This document shows, one piece after another, positions 29,801-41,800 of a stretch of DNA of 64,000 nucleotides (positions are counted from its first letter, which is position 1; each line of letters starts with the position of its first letter). This DNA is from Mycobacterium sp. Aquia_216 (GTDB lineage Bacteria > Actinomycetota > Actinomycetes > Mycobacteriales > Mycobacteriaceae). The notes below the pieces were generated by a model. It did not search any database and was not told where the DNA came from. It saw only the letters and a program-made list of their open reading frames with translations. Made by a program: the position numbers and the translations under genes. The stretch spans positions 1,612,001-1,676,000 of the forward strand of contig NZ_CP113529.1 of the NCBI RefSeq assembly GCF_026723865.1, given 5' to 3'.

Positions 29801-32800
29801 TCCGGTGCGGGTGCGCACCGTCGAAGAACACGACCTATTCCGCCAGCCGATCCGTTTCGACATCAGCTACGAGCAGCACGTCAGCGGCCGTCGGGGGACC
29901 GGCCTCCCACCGGAGCCGGAACCAGTCCGGCTCAGCGGCGTCTTCTCCTACCCGAAGCGCACCTCGACCTCCGGTGAGCCCGTCACCCAGCGCATCATGG
30001 TCGACCAGACGGTCGTCAAGATACGCCCGCACATCGTCCCCGACGGGCCCGCGCCCGACGGCGATCAGCGCACGCCCGGCGAGGACTTGGTGGCCACCCA
30101 CGTCCTGGACTCGATGACCCCTCAGGGCGTCGTGGTGTTTGGCGCCAAGTGGCCCGCGGTCCGCGCCGAGCTCGCAGACCACGTCAAGACCATGGCGATC
30201 CAGCGGGGCCTCGGCGATTACAGCCGCGGCCACGAGGACACCATCCACCTGAAGTCGGTGCGCGGCGGCACGGTGGTGCTGACCGGCCGTGTCGCCTCTA
30301 TGAACCGGGCCGACTCGAAATCCACCACCGAGTTCTACAGCGGCGGCCAACAGTCCCTGAGCGCAGGCGTTTCCAACCCTAAGACCAGCAACTGGCAGGG
30401 CTATATCCAAGCGCAGGTCGACGTGTTGCCCAGCGGCGACGCCGTGAACGTCTCGGCGTTGGGTCGCATCTCCGGCGCGACCGGCAGGGAGACGATCGAC
30501 ACCCGCACGAAGAACTCGGCCACCGGCACGCTGTTTCGCAAGAAGGTCGACACGTTAACCCACGTCGGCACGGCGATCATCAGGGCGGACATGCATTCGC
30601 CGGGTGGTTTGTTCGGCATCGGCGGCGTCCCCGCCCAGCGTTCCGGCACCGCCCACATCGACTTCGTCACGCACGAGTCCCCGACGGACAAACAAGAGCA
30701 TCCGTTCTACGCTCCGCGCGACGGGATCATCCCCGGCAGTGATGGGCCGGCACCGCATGAGGATCCCGATCTGCCCCCGCGCGGGCTCAGCCGCGACACC
30801 ATTGTCCGCGGGATCACCGATGGTGCGGACTTCCGGGCGCGCACGCTGGAAAGCCTGCACGCGCTGACGATCCCGAATGTCGATCATCACGTGCACACAT
30901 ACCTGAACGACACAGTTCTGGCCAGCAAGATTGGCGCCATGACCCGCGTCGAGCACGGAAGTGAGGGCATCGAACTCCTGCGGCAGGGATCCGTGCGCAT
31001 CACCGGACGTGCCGAAGTGCGAAACCTGGACTTCACTGAGATCGAGCACAAAGGCGGCAACGCCTACGTGATAAACGACGTCAGCCAGAGCCGGCTGAAC
31101 CAGCCGATGAAATCGCGGGAACGGGGCATCCGGGGGCTGCTGGGACCGCACGCACGCTTCGACGGCATCCAGGGCACTCTGCTGGCCGGTGGCGGCGCCA
31201 ACGAGCGGAGAAGGTCCGGTGCCATTTCCAGCCAAGCCGCCCGCCTGTCGGCCAACGCCAAGTTCGCTCGCTCGTACGCCGTGTTCGACGGGACCACCCG
31301 CATCATCCTGACCGCGCACCACGCGGGCGTCGACCATGAGTTGCCTCCGGTGGACGTCCATGGCCCGATCCTGATTCCGGAAACCGAGACCCGCCCGGTC
31401 GACCCTCCACCTCCGCCCCCTCCGGTCGAGCCGCCTCCGCCACCGCCGGCCGAGCGGACCCCTCCTGCGGAGCCGGGACCTGCTGCGGAGCCGAACGCTC
31501 CTGTGGAGCCGGGACCTTCGGTCGAGCCGCCGACGCCGTCCCCACTCGACGAGGCGATATCCCAGATTGCGTTCGGCGACCGCCCAGATCCGCATAAGAG
31601 GCCCGCGCGTCCGTCACCGGAAGAACCAGACCCAGCTGAGCGCGAGGAGGGCTCGGGTGGCCGTGCCGGGTCGGCGTCGCGCAGCATCTCCGGCAGCCTG
31701 CTGCCGCCGGACCACGCCACGGTGGATCGGACGGCGGAGACGGCCGTCCCTCGCGCGGGAGACCCGCACGACGACAGTGATCCGCCAGAGCCGGAGGACC
31801 CGGCTGAATCGGAAATCACCTCGCCAAATCCGTCCAAGCTGACCGCCTTCCAGATGATCGCGCCGGATCTGGCGCACCTTGTCACGCGTACGTTGCCGTC
31901 GGGCCACCTTGGCGGTCGTGAGTACCGACCTTTCACTGAGTTCCCCCGCACCCGGAATGGCGAGCTGTCCGAGGACGCGATACGGGACTATGCCGACCTG
32001 ATGCGGGACCACGTCAACGAAGCCGTGACGGATCTCGTGGAGCGCGCCGGGGTGACCGTCGAGGGTGTCGACGATAAAGAGCTGGCCGCTCTGCTCCAGC
32101 GCAATCCGAATATTCGCACGCGGTACCCGGAACTATCGACTTACCTCGAGCGCACCGATCACGGCATGCAGGCCGATTCGAAGACCGACCTGAACATGCA
32201 CGAGACGCACCAACATGAGGACGTACAGGTTCATTTCCATTCCTCGGACGGCGACCGCACGGCGAACTCGCGTCGGGAACTTGTCCTGCGGGGGCTAACC
32301 ACTCTGCGGGCCGGCGGATACGCCTTACCGCGGACCCTCAACGTTGACCTCCCGCGTTATCAACGCACGCTGTTCGTGCATCGCGTCGCCGACAGCCGGG
32401 GAACTCCCGAAATCGAGATCTCCGCTGCCCCGGTGAGCGCCCTGATCGGCGCCAGGGACGGCGCCGCCTTCGCCGCACCAGATCGGATGGTGGTAACTCC
32501 TCTGACGGCCGTCCCCGGTGAACTCTCGGACTCCCGACCTGGGCACGCACACAGTGTCTTCGAGCAGATGCACGAAACGGGGTTCGGCGCTGTCTTGCAC
32601 GAGATGATGCATTGGCTGCACTTCCAGCAGCGACCGACGCGATTTGTTGATCTGATGTGGACATCCCTGCGGCCTACCGAAGGCAGAGGTGTAGACGACG
32701 TCAGCTCCTACGCCCTCAAGAATCCCCACGAGTTCGTTGCGGAGTACGGACTGGGCCGGCTTCTGGGGCGTACGTATGACGACCCGGATCTCGCGAACCG

Positions 32801-35800
32801 GCTCGAACAGCTCTACGAGAATCTCGGCGGACCGCTGCCCGCCTCGAGAGAAGCATTCTCGGCACAGCCGCCGGAGCTTAACGAGGGGCAGCTCGCTCAT
32901 CTTGTCGACGCCGTAAGGCGGACGCCCGGGTTCTCTGCCATTACCCGAGACGAGGTCCGGACTGCCGAGCGGGCCCTGCCGCCGTTCGATCGGTGGCGAG
33001 ACCTCGCGACGCGTGCTGAGTTAATCGCGCCCGGCCTCGTGCCGCGCACCTGGGACGATTTCGCGGCTCGCGCGCCGGAAAGCGCCCACAGGATCCTTGG
33101 CCGGGTAATGCAGGTACTAAATCGCGAGGGGATCACCGGCGTCGAGGATCAACTCAAACGAACCTACTCATCGCTGACACCGCAGCAGCGCGGCGGTTCA
33201 GAGCGGCGCGTCGAGTTGGCCCTCTATCACAATTTCCGCGAGAGTCTTGGCGGGCACGAGCCTGCGACTGGGTCCGACGTGTTGCTGACGCCATCGCCCG
33301 AGGCGGAGGGCAGATCAGAGCAGCGGCCGCACGATCAACCGGATGACAGGTCGGTGGCCTCCCCGCCGCGCGTCGAGGGCCCAGCGCACTCTGCCGCCCC
33401 GTCACCGGCCGAGCCCACTCACCCTGCTCGCGACGTTTCCCCGGCGGCGCATCGCCCCCGCGGGGCCAAAGTAGCGACGCCCGATGACTTGGAGCGCGTT
33501 GTCGATCGGATCGCCGGTCCCGATCGGGTCGTGCCTGGTGACGATCCCCATACGGATCCCGCCGCCTGCACCGTTTTGCTGGCCGAAACAGTAGAGGCCT
33601 TATATCCGGACCGGTCGGCCGCCACGCCGGCGACCGGCCGGACATTGGACGACTCAGTGCTCAGGGGCCGACCGGTCGATCGGCTCCTCGGCGGTGCGGA
33701 GCCGATGCCCGTCAGCTCCTGGGAAGACGTGGCGGCCCAGCTGCACGACGTGGCCGGCGAGACGGGGCGGAGCACCGCGTTGGTCCTCGTCCGCCACGCC
33801 AACGGGGTGGGCCATGCGCTGGGTGCCCACCGTTTCGCTGACGGGCGCATCGCGTATTTCGATTTGCACGCGTCGCCGGGTCATCGGGTGTTCGTGGATC
33901 GGCCGCCGAGGGTGAGCCTGGCGCGCGCGTCGATGATCGTTCTCGACGATGCCGGCAACGAGGTGCAGCCGCAGGTGGCAGGACACGCGTCAATCGTCGA
34001 TGCGCTGATCGACCCGGCAGGTGATCCCCGGTACGGGCGGGGCGGGGTCGAAGCCGAGTTTCACGGAGGCTATCTCGACTACCCCGAGCACCTGGTCGAC
34101 CCGGACTCGGTCACACCGGTCGCTGACCTGGAAGAACACGTGCCATGGCTCGCAAAAAACGACCGCTACGGGCTCAAAGTCGTGCTTGACGTCGGTACTT
34201 TCGACCTGACGCCTAACGACGGTGTCGCGATGGGCGGAACCGCGCACGATCGGGTCGATATCGACACCCAACCGATTCTGGAATTCGTTACCGAACGTCC
34301 GCTGGCGGAGCTACGCAAGGACCCCCCGACCAACACCACCGCGGCGCTGACGGTGGCTCAGCGAGCGTTGACTCGGCTCGACGGTCTGGCTCGATCGACA
34401 GGCCCGGCCCAGTACGGTGCGTACAGCCTCGCTGAGATTCTCCCCGAGTCAGAGGGATGGACGCCGCATCCGAATGCCGCCGAGATCACCTTCGTCCCGG
34501 TTTGGGTTGGCGACTCGGCGACGACGGCGACGCACCACACCAAAGGGGTGCCACTGGGTGCAGTCGCTCAGTTCATGCGCGGCATCGGTGAGCGAATCTG
34601 GGATCCGCAGGCGCGCGACCTCCACCGCGACGGCGCCGCCTTTGCCGCGTCGGTGGTGGAAAACTTCCGCAACGCAAGTGGTCAAGTGTTCGATGACGGA
34701 GGAGCGCACTCCGCAGAGCCACGACCACCTGGTCCCGCCGAATTGCGTGACCTCGAGGGGGCGATGTGGCTGACTTATACCCACGTCGCCGGGCTGGCGG
34801 TGGCCACCACGGCTGAATACAAGGGCAAAGCTTTCAGCGCGGTGGCGATGAGGCAGAGTCTGCGAACTTTGCGCGGCGAGTTGTCGCCGCGGGCGCAAGA
34901 TTTCCTTCATGACAATGCCGATCTGATCCGGTTGACCTTCGAAAGCCACTTTTTGACGCGGGTACGCGACTTCAGCGCGCGCTACGTGAACGCCCGCAAC
35001 CTCGCCCACGACAGGCACGCCGATTCCCCGCGCTATCACACCGCGCCACCAAGGCTGGGGGAAGACGAACAGGTCCGGCCGTTGCAGGCGGTCCGCTACG
35101 CGCGCCTGCCGGAAACACACGGTCGACACACCCTGACGGTCGGCGACTACCTCGACACCATGCTTCTGCATGACCCTGAGGTCATCGTCAATCAAAACGA
35201 GGCGTTCGGCGTACGCACGCACTTCGACGATCTGGACCGCGCACGGGTCGGTGAACGCGGCCTGCTGTTGCTGGAATTGCGCAACGACGGCCAACGCCTC
35301 ATCACACCCGATCAACTCTCTGTTCAGTACCACGAGCTGACCACGATCGTGCGGGACGCGGTACAAACGGCGGAGCCGGGCACCATCGCCACGCTGAGTC
35401 GGCGATTTGCCCGCATGATCTCTGGACCGCGGGACGCCCCCCACGGCGATGCCGAGCCGCAGTCGCAGGGCAGGCCCGCAGCTGAGCCGCCGAGCGAGGA
35501 CACGGTGGACGCGAGGTTGGGCGCCGCGGCGGACCCTGGGGCGGCGACCCTTTCGAGGCCGGCGGCGGGTTCGGCCCGGGCTCAACTTTCGAGGCTGGGG
35601 ATCACCGACCGCCCGCCGCAGAGCCGCGCCGAGACCGGGCGCTCACGAGGCCGTCTGCCCGGCGGGAGCCGGCGGCCCGATGACGCGGGAATGTCTAACC
35701 CGATGGACATGGAATCCGCGCTGGCGGAACTGGAGTCACTACCGCCCGGACAAGACCCCAGCAGCGCAGCGGTCCAGTGGATCGCGGCGGTGCAACGCGG

Positions 35801-38800
35801 TGATGTCGTGCCGAGTGCCGAGCAGGCCGAGCGTCTCATGCGCCAGGGTGTCTTTGTGCCGTCGCGCGTGCCGCACGCGCCCGGACACTCCAACGCCGAA
35901 GCCGGGCCATCGCGTCAGCGGGGGGACGCGGCCGGTGGGCCACTGGATCTACCAGTGGAGCAGGGTATCGACGCATTGGATCGGGACGGCCGGATCTCCA
36001 GTGCCCCCGACCTGCCCCCGCCCTATGACGGTCAGGACCCAGACGCGCGCCCGCAAGCCGACTTCGACTGGGACGATCCGGCGAACATGGGCCCGGGCGA
36101 CGACAACGAGCCGCCCCCGCAATATCGCGAAATCGTGCCCACTCCCTATCAGCGTGAACCGGACGCCTTCACAACAATGGTCAACAGGGTCAGAGACCGG
36201 CTGGTCCAGGCGGGTCTCGAGCTGCCCGACGATGTCGCGAACCACGTCGTCAGCGCGTACCGGGAGCTACCCGCAGGGTTGCGCGACCGGTACACGCGGG
36301 GCGTTAGTAGGAGCGCAATCGAGGAAGAGTTGTACTACCGGGTGCGTGACAGGCTGCAGCCGCGGCCAACGGCGAGGCCAGGGCTGCTATCGCGGCTCAG
36401 GCGTCAACCCGCACCCCCGCCGGCCGCCGGGACGCCTGAGCACGCGCCATCAGTGGGCGGCGCGACAGGCGACGACTCACCCCAGCCGCGGCGGCCTGCG
36501 CAGACCGAGGATCGGCCTACCGCCGTGGTGGGTACAGACGGTGCGGACGACGACGCAGAAGGATCGCGCCGGGCCGGCACCTTGAGGCGGTTCGGACGCG
36601 CCGTCAGCCGGCCGTGGGACCTGGCGCGGAGCCGGTTTGGTGCGGCGCCGGTCGAACCGGTTGGGCCGTTGCTGCCGAGCAGGCACACCCCGGAGTCGCT
36701 CGCGCAGCGGTATCCATGGCTGGCCGAGGTGAACCCGCAGCGAGATTCGCAATTGGCGACGACCAATTGTGTGATGAGCGCGATCGGGTTCGTCATCTCG
36801 GAGCGTGAGGGCGCTTCGTTCGAAGTGCCGCAGACCGATCGGCTGCCCGGCTCGGATTTGGTCAACTTCCACCGCCAGTCGCTGGGACTTGACGACAACG
36901 AGCATCAGGCCTCGTTGATCCCGGATTTCGACTCGGCCGCTCACGCACTGGCCGAAGCCGGAACCGGTGCCATGGCGCTGATCGCCGTCGGCGGTGAGGA
37001 CGCTGAAATTAACCACGTCTATGTTGCGGTCGTCGACGATCTTGGAGTGAGCTTCCTTGATCCCCAGCGCGGCACGCTGGCTGTCGACCCCGCCGGGGCA
37101 AGCGCTTTGGCGATGTTGCCTTTGACGCCAGGTGTGGGACTACCACACGGCGGACGCTTGCTAACCGACGGGGAAATCTCGGGGCACACCAACAAGACGG
37201 ACACTCCCGCTACCGGCAGGGCCATGCCGCCGGAAAGTTCTTCCAGCGGCGACGATGCTATGTCCGCCCGAAGCGCGAGTGAAACTATCGATGAGCTCCG
37301 CGACGGCGACCGGAACGTGCCGGAGCTGAATATCGACGGATCGGGAATGGCCTCTCATACGAGATTGCCGAGCGCCCAGCTCGATCCGACGGTGGATCAA
37401 CACCACATCACCGGTCTGGCTGACGGGCTTAGCGTGCAATTTCGCACCGATAGTGGCCGTCTCTTCCGTGACGACACCCGTGACCCGAGGGAGATCTTCG
37501 AAACAGGCTTTGAACCTCTCGATCCGACCAACACGAACCTTACGAGTTTCGGCCTCGGGCGCCCCGCCGCTTTTGTCTCGACGACTCGTGAGCCGGAGTT
37601 AAACCACCTCGGACCGCCAACCGAGGCTCGCCCCAGTGTCTTTCGTTACCACATCTATGCGCCGGGTGGTATCGACATAAACGCGACGCTCCCTCATCAC
37701 CAGGACGTGCATGAGCGTGAGATTGTGTTCCCCGGTGGCATCCGGCGGGAAAACATTTTGGGAGCCGAATCGGTGCTTGCCGGGGGAACTGAGCCTCTTC
37801 GGGTTGGGCAATTCGTGCGCAACCCCAACTTCGATCCCAGTGCGCCAAACCGGCACTTACCCACCGATTCTGAAGAAGAGGCAGAGCCGCCGGATCTCAG
37901 CGACGACGACCTCACTCCCACGAATACACCTAGAGCTCGGCCGCTGCCGCTGCCGCTGCCGCTCGCGCCCGAGTCGCCAGACCCGGCCTTGCCGGTGACC
38001 AACCAAGTGGCTGATTTGGTGCATTCCGTGGCGGTGTCAGATAGGTCTCGGTCGCTTGGTCAGTCGCGCGGTGTGTCCGAGCAAGACTTGAGATCCGCCG
38101 AGGCTGAAGGCCTGCCGATGGGCGTGACGACGCCGTTTGATGACTGGCGTCGGTTTGAGATGGCCGATCCGGACCGTGCCCGGGCAGTGTTGGATGCTAC
38201 GACGGCCAAGCTGGGTGAGGACCCTACCGACGAGGACGTGGAGTGGGTTCAGCGGGCCTATCAGGGGCTTTCGGATACCGAGGGCCGGCTGGATACGCAA
38301 GCCCTAGCGCAGGTGTTGTTCAACCGGATGAAGACTGGCCAATCGTATCCGGCAGGTAAAGGTGGTGCGCGGGGCGGCCGTGCAGATCCTCAGCTGGAAG
38401 CGATTTTGCAGAACCTGGAGCAACAGGCTGCGGCTCACGATGGGCTTTCGGCGGGCGAGGCTGCGGCACTGGTCGTGCAGCTCGAGGACTTCCGATCAAT
38501 GAGCGAGCGTCAATTCCACCGGTTGAGTGCTCTGGGCGCGGTGGTGCCAGACCGGTTGCGGCCGGCCTCCCACGGCGCCAGCGTGGGGGGCCGGCCCTCT
38601 CGGCTGGGCGGCGTTAATGCCTCGAACTCCACCGGCTTGCCCATCGCCCGAGTTGTGGATTCGGGTGTGGTCCGCTCCGCGACGTTGTATGCGGGGAGCA
38701 CCCGTGACGCGCCGAATGAGGACGTGCCTGCTGTGGAGCGCCGTGACAAGGGCAAGCAGCGGGCCGGACTGCCGCCGAAGGCCGACGCTGCGCATCGGCT

Positions 38801-41800
38801 GCCGACCACCGAGCCCCCGCGCCGCGGCGCCTCGCCCGACAAGCAGGCGGACGATGCCGTGCCGCAGGGCAAAGAGAAAGGGAAGGCATCGCCGGGCACG
38901 GGGGGTTTGTCGCGGGGTGCCTCGGGGGAATTCCGGGAACCCGGTGGGAGTCATGAGGGTGTCAGTACGCCGTTTGATGATTGGCGTGGGTTTGAGGTCA
39001 CTGATCCGCAGCGCGCCCGGGAGGTTTTGGCTGACGCGGCGGCGAGGCTGGATCCTGCCGGGGCCGGCGATGGCAGAGAGTGGGTGCAGCGAGCCTACCG
39101 GGAGCTTCCGGATTATCAGCGTCGTCTTAATTCTCGGGCCCTCGCTGAGGTTCTTTTCCACCGAGTCAAAACCGGTCAGTCGTATCCGGGGGGTAAGGGC
39201 GGGGCGCGCGACGGCCACAATGCCCATTTGGAAGGGGCCTTGCGGTTCGTGGAGGAGCAGGCTAGGGGGCAGAACGCGCTTTCCGCCGACCACGCTGCCG
39301 CGCTCGCAATGACTTTCGAGGACGTCGACTCGATCAGTGAGGGCCAATTCCGGCGCGTGACGGCGTTGGGTTTCCCGGTGCCAGAGCGCGTCAGGGTGGC
39401 GGCCACGCGCGGCCACGCTGAGGCAGGGCCGTCCCAGCTTCCTGGCTCGCCGGGGCTGCCTATTGCGCGAAGTGTGGATCCGCACGAGGAGACTGAATCC
39501 GAGCTGTCGGACTTGCCGGACAGCGACCAGGACAGTGACGGAGTGGAGGACGACTCGCCCGAGCCGCCGCCGGGGGACAAGGGCAAGCAGCGTGCCTGGG
39601 GCCCGTCGAAGCGGCCAAGAGTAATTTCGTCGGAGGGGGAGTCTTCGGACGGGGAGCAAGCTGGGAAGGGTAAGCAGCCGGCTGGGCAGCCGTCGAAGCG
39701 GCAGAAAGTGGTTGTGCCGGATAGCGATTACTCGGACGGCGAGGGTGATCCTGAGACGACGGACTCCGACGCGCCGCCGCGCACGCAACCCGACGCGGGT
39801 AAGGGTAAGCAGCCGGCGGGACGTCCGCGGGTCCCCGGACCCGCTCGGCGTTTTTCGGGGGCGGCCGGACCATCGCGTCACTCGGCCGACGTCGACCCCA
39901 ACGTGTTGTCACGACAGCCCTCTCCGGACACCACCGAACTCTCGGAGTTGTCTTCGCTATCAGCCATGTCCGGCGTCGAGGAAGAGCGCGGGCATGCCGA
40001 ACAGCAAGCGGGCTCGGCGAAACGGATTCGCGACGACCATGCCGAAACGCCTAGGCGGCGCGGTCGACCGCCAAAGCGGCCGAAAACGGAGTCCGGAGCG
40101 GGCGGCTCATTGACACCGAGTCATGGTGAGCGCTTTGACAGAGTCAGTCGTGCGGCACATGTACGCCGATTGCTTGCCGCCTTGACAGCAGAACTGAAGA
40201 AGCCGGAAAAAGAACGCCAGACAGCGGCCGACATCGCAAGGGAATACCTCAGCGGCAATCCGTCGCGCGGGACCCTCGAATCCACATCAGCGTGGATGAG
40301 GGCAACGGGTTGGAAAGACGGGTCCAAGAACCGGCTTCGCTCGCTGAGTCGGATGGAAGACTACAGCGAACATCGCGAAGCTATCCAGGGCATGCTCCGC
40401 AGCCTGGGTCTACACGGAGCGACACTTCCCGAACCCGAGAAGCCGAGTATGACCGCCGAGAATTTGGTTAAGGCGCTGCAGTTCCTGATCGAGAAGAAGA
40501 AATCCAAAACCAAACGCGGAGAGGGCGTTAGGGACGAGATGGCGGCGAAGGCCGGTGTCAAACGGACCGATCTGCAGAACTGGGTGAACGCCAGCGGTGC
40601 GCTCAGAAGGCCTCCGCGGGAACTAGCCAAGCTGCATGGTTACGCCGAACACCGCAACGAATTGCGCGAAGCCTTCACCGACCTCGGTGATCGCAGCACG
40701 GCGAACAACTTGCCCGATCCGGGTGCCCCAACGGGTCGTGTCGCAATGACGGCTGATCACTTGGCCGATGCGCTGGCCGAGGCAGTAGCAAGCCCGCGCG
40801 AAACGCTGCAAGCCATCGCGGATCGGGCTGGGATCAGCGCGGGCGTTCTGCGGTTGTTCATCGCTTCTGGTAGCTGGGAGCTTCGCGCGGATGTGCCGCA
40901 GTTGGTCAGACTCGAGAATTACGCCCAGCGGTGGGAATCGATTGTCGCTTCCCTGCATGCGCTGGGGCAACACGAACAGGCCGACGCCCTGCCGCCCAGG
41001 GCGGTCACCGCAGCGGAATTCGTTCGAACATTCGACAGTGCGGTGCGCGACGGTGGTGTGCGGGTCGCCGACGCCATCCGGCGGATGCGGGAGAACCCGG
41101 ACTTGTCGGCACGCGATGCCGCAGTGGCTGCAGGCGTGCCGTGGGAGGCGTTTTCGATCGCGGTGGACGCCGGTGGCGCGATTCGCAGTCAGACTCGGGT
41201 TGAGTCTCAATTGCAGGACGTCCAACCCCATGTGCAAAGGGGCCTCCTGGAAACGTTGTCGCGGCTCGACCGCCTGGCGCGGGGCGAGCTGATCGACGGC
41301 TCGCCCGCGGCACGCATGACCAGAGTGACGGTTCCCGGAGCCGCATACGCGCCGTCTCGCCTGTTCCTCGTCGAGAGAAACGCTGCTGAAGGGGAACGCG
41401 GCCCGAGGGGGGCCAACCAGGTGACGCGGCTCTATGCGCAGAACCCGAACCTGGTGCGCGGTCCGCGGTCCTACGCCGACGACCGGCCGAGGCAGCTACT
41501 GCGCTGGGTGTCGACCGTGCTTGGGGAGAGATTCCCGGATGGGACCGAGGTGCAATCGTACTACCACGCGCCGAACAGGACGATCTACGTGTCATCGAAC
41601 AACGTGGTCGTCAATGACCGAATTCGACAGCTGCTCAACGGGTCCGGGCTGCGAGATCTGGTGGAAAGCCGCCGGACCGGTGGTCAGTCGAGCAGGGAGA
41701 CCCGCCACTGGAGAAAGCTCAGACGCACGCTGTCGGGCTCTTCCCGGCGCGACGAGGATGCGACCGTCGACGAAATCCTCAGGGCCATCGAACAGAAACG

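Noticed and set aside
40131..41300. TAL-effector-like DNA-binding repeats
   Set aside because: Units are about 85-105 residues and variable, not 33-35-residue repeats with a two-residue code; only an HTH-like description is justified.
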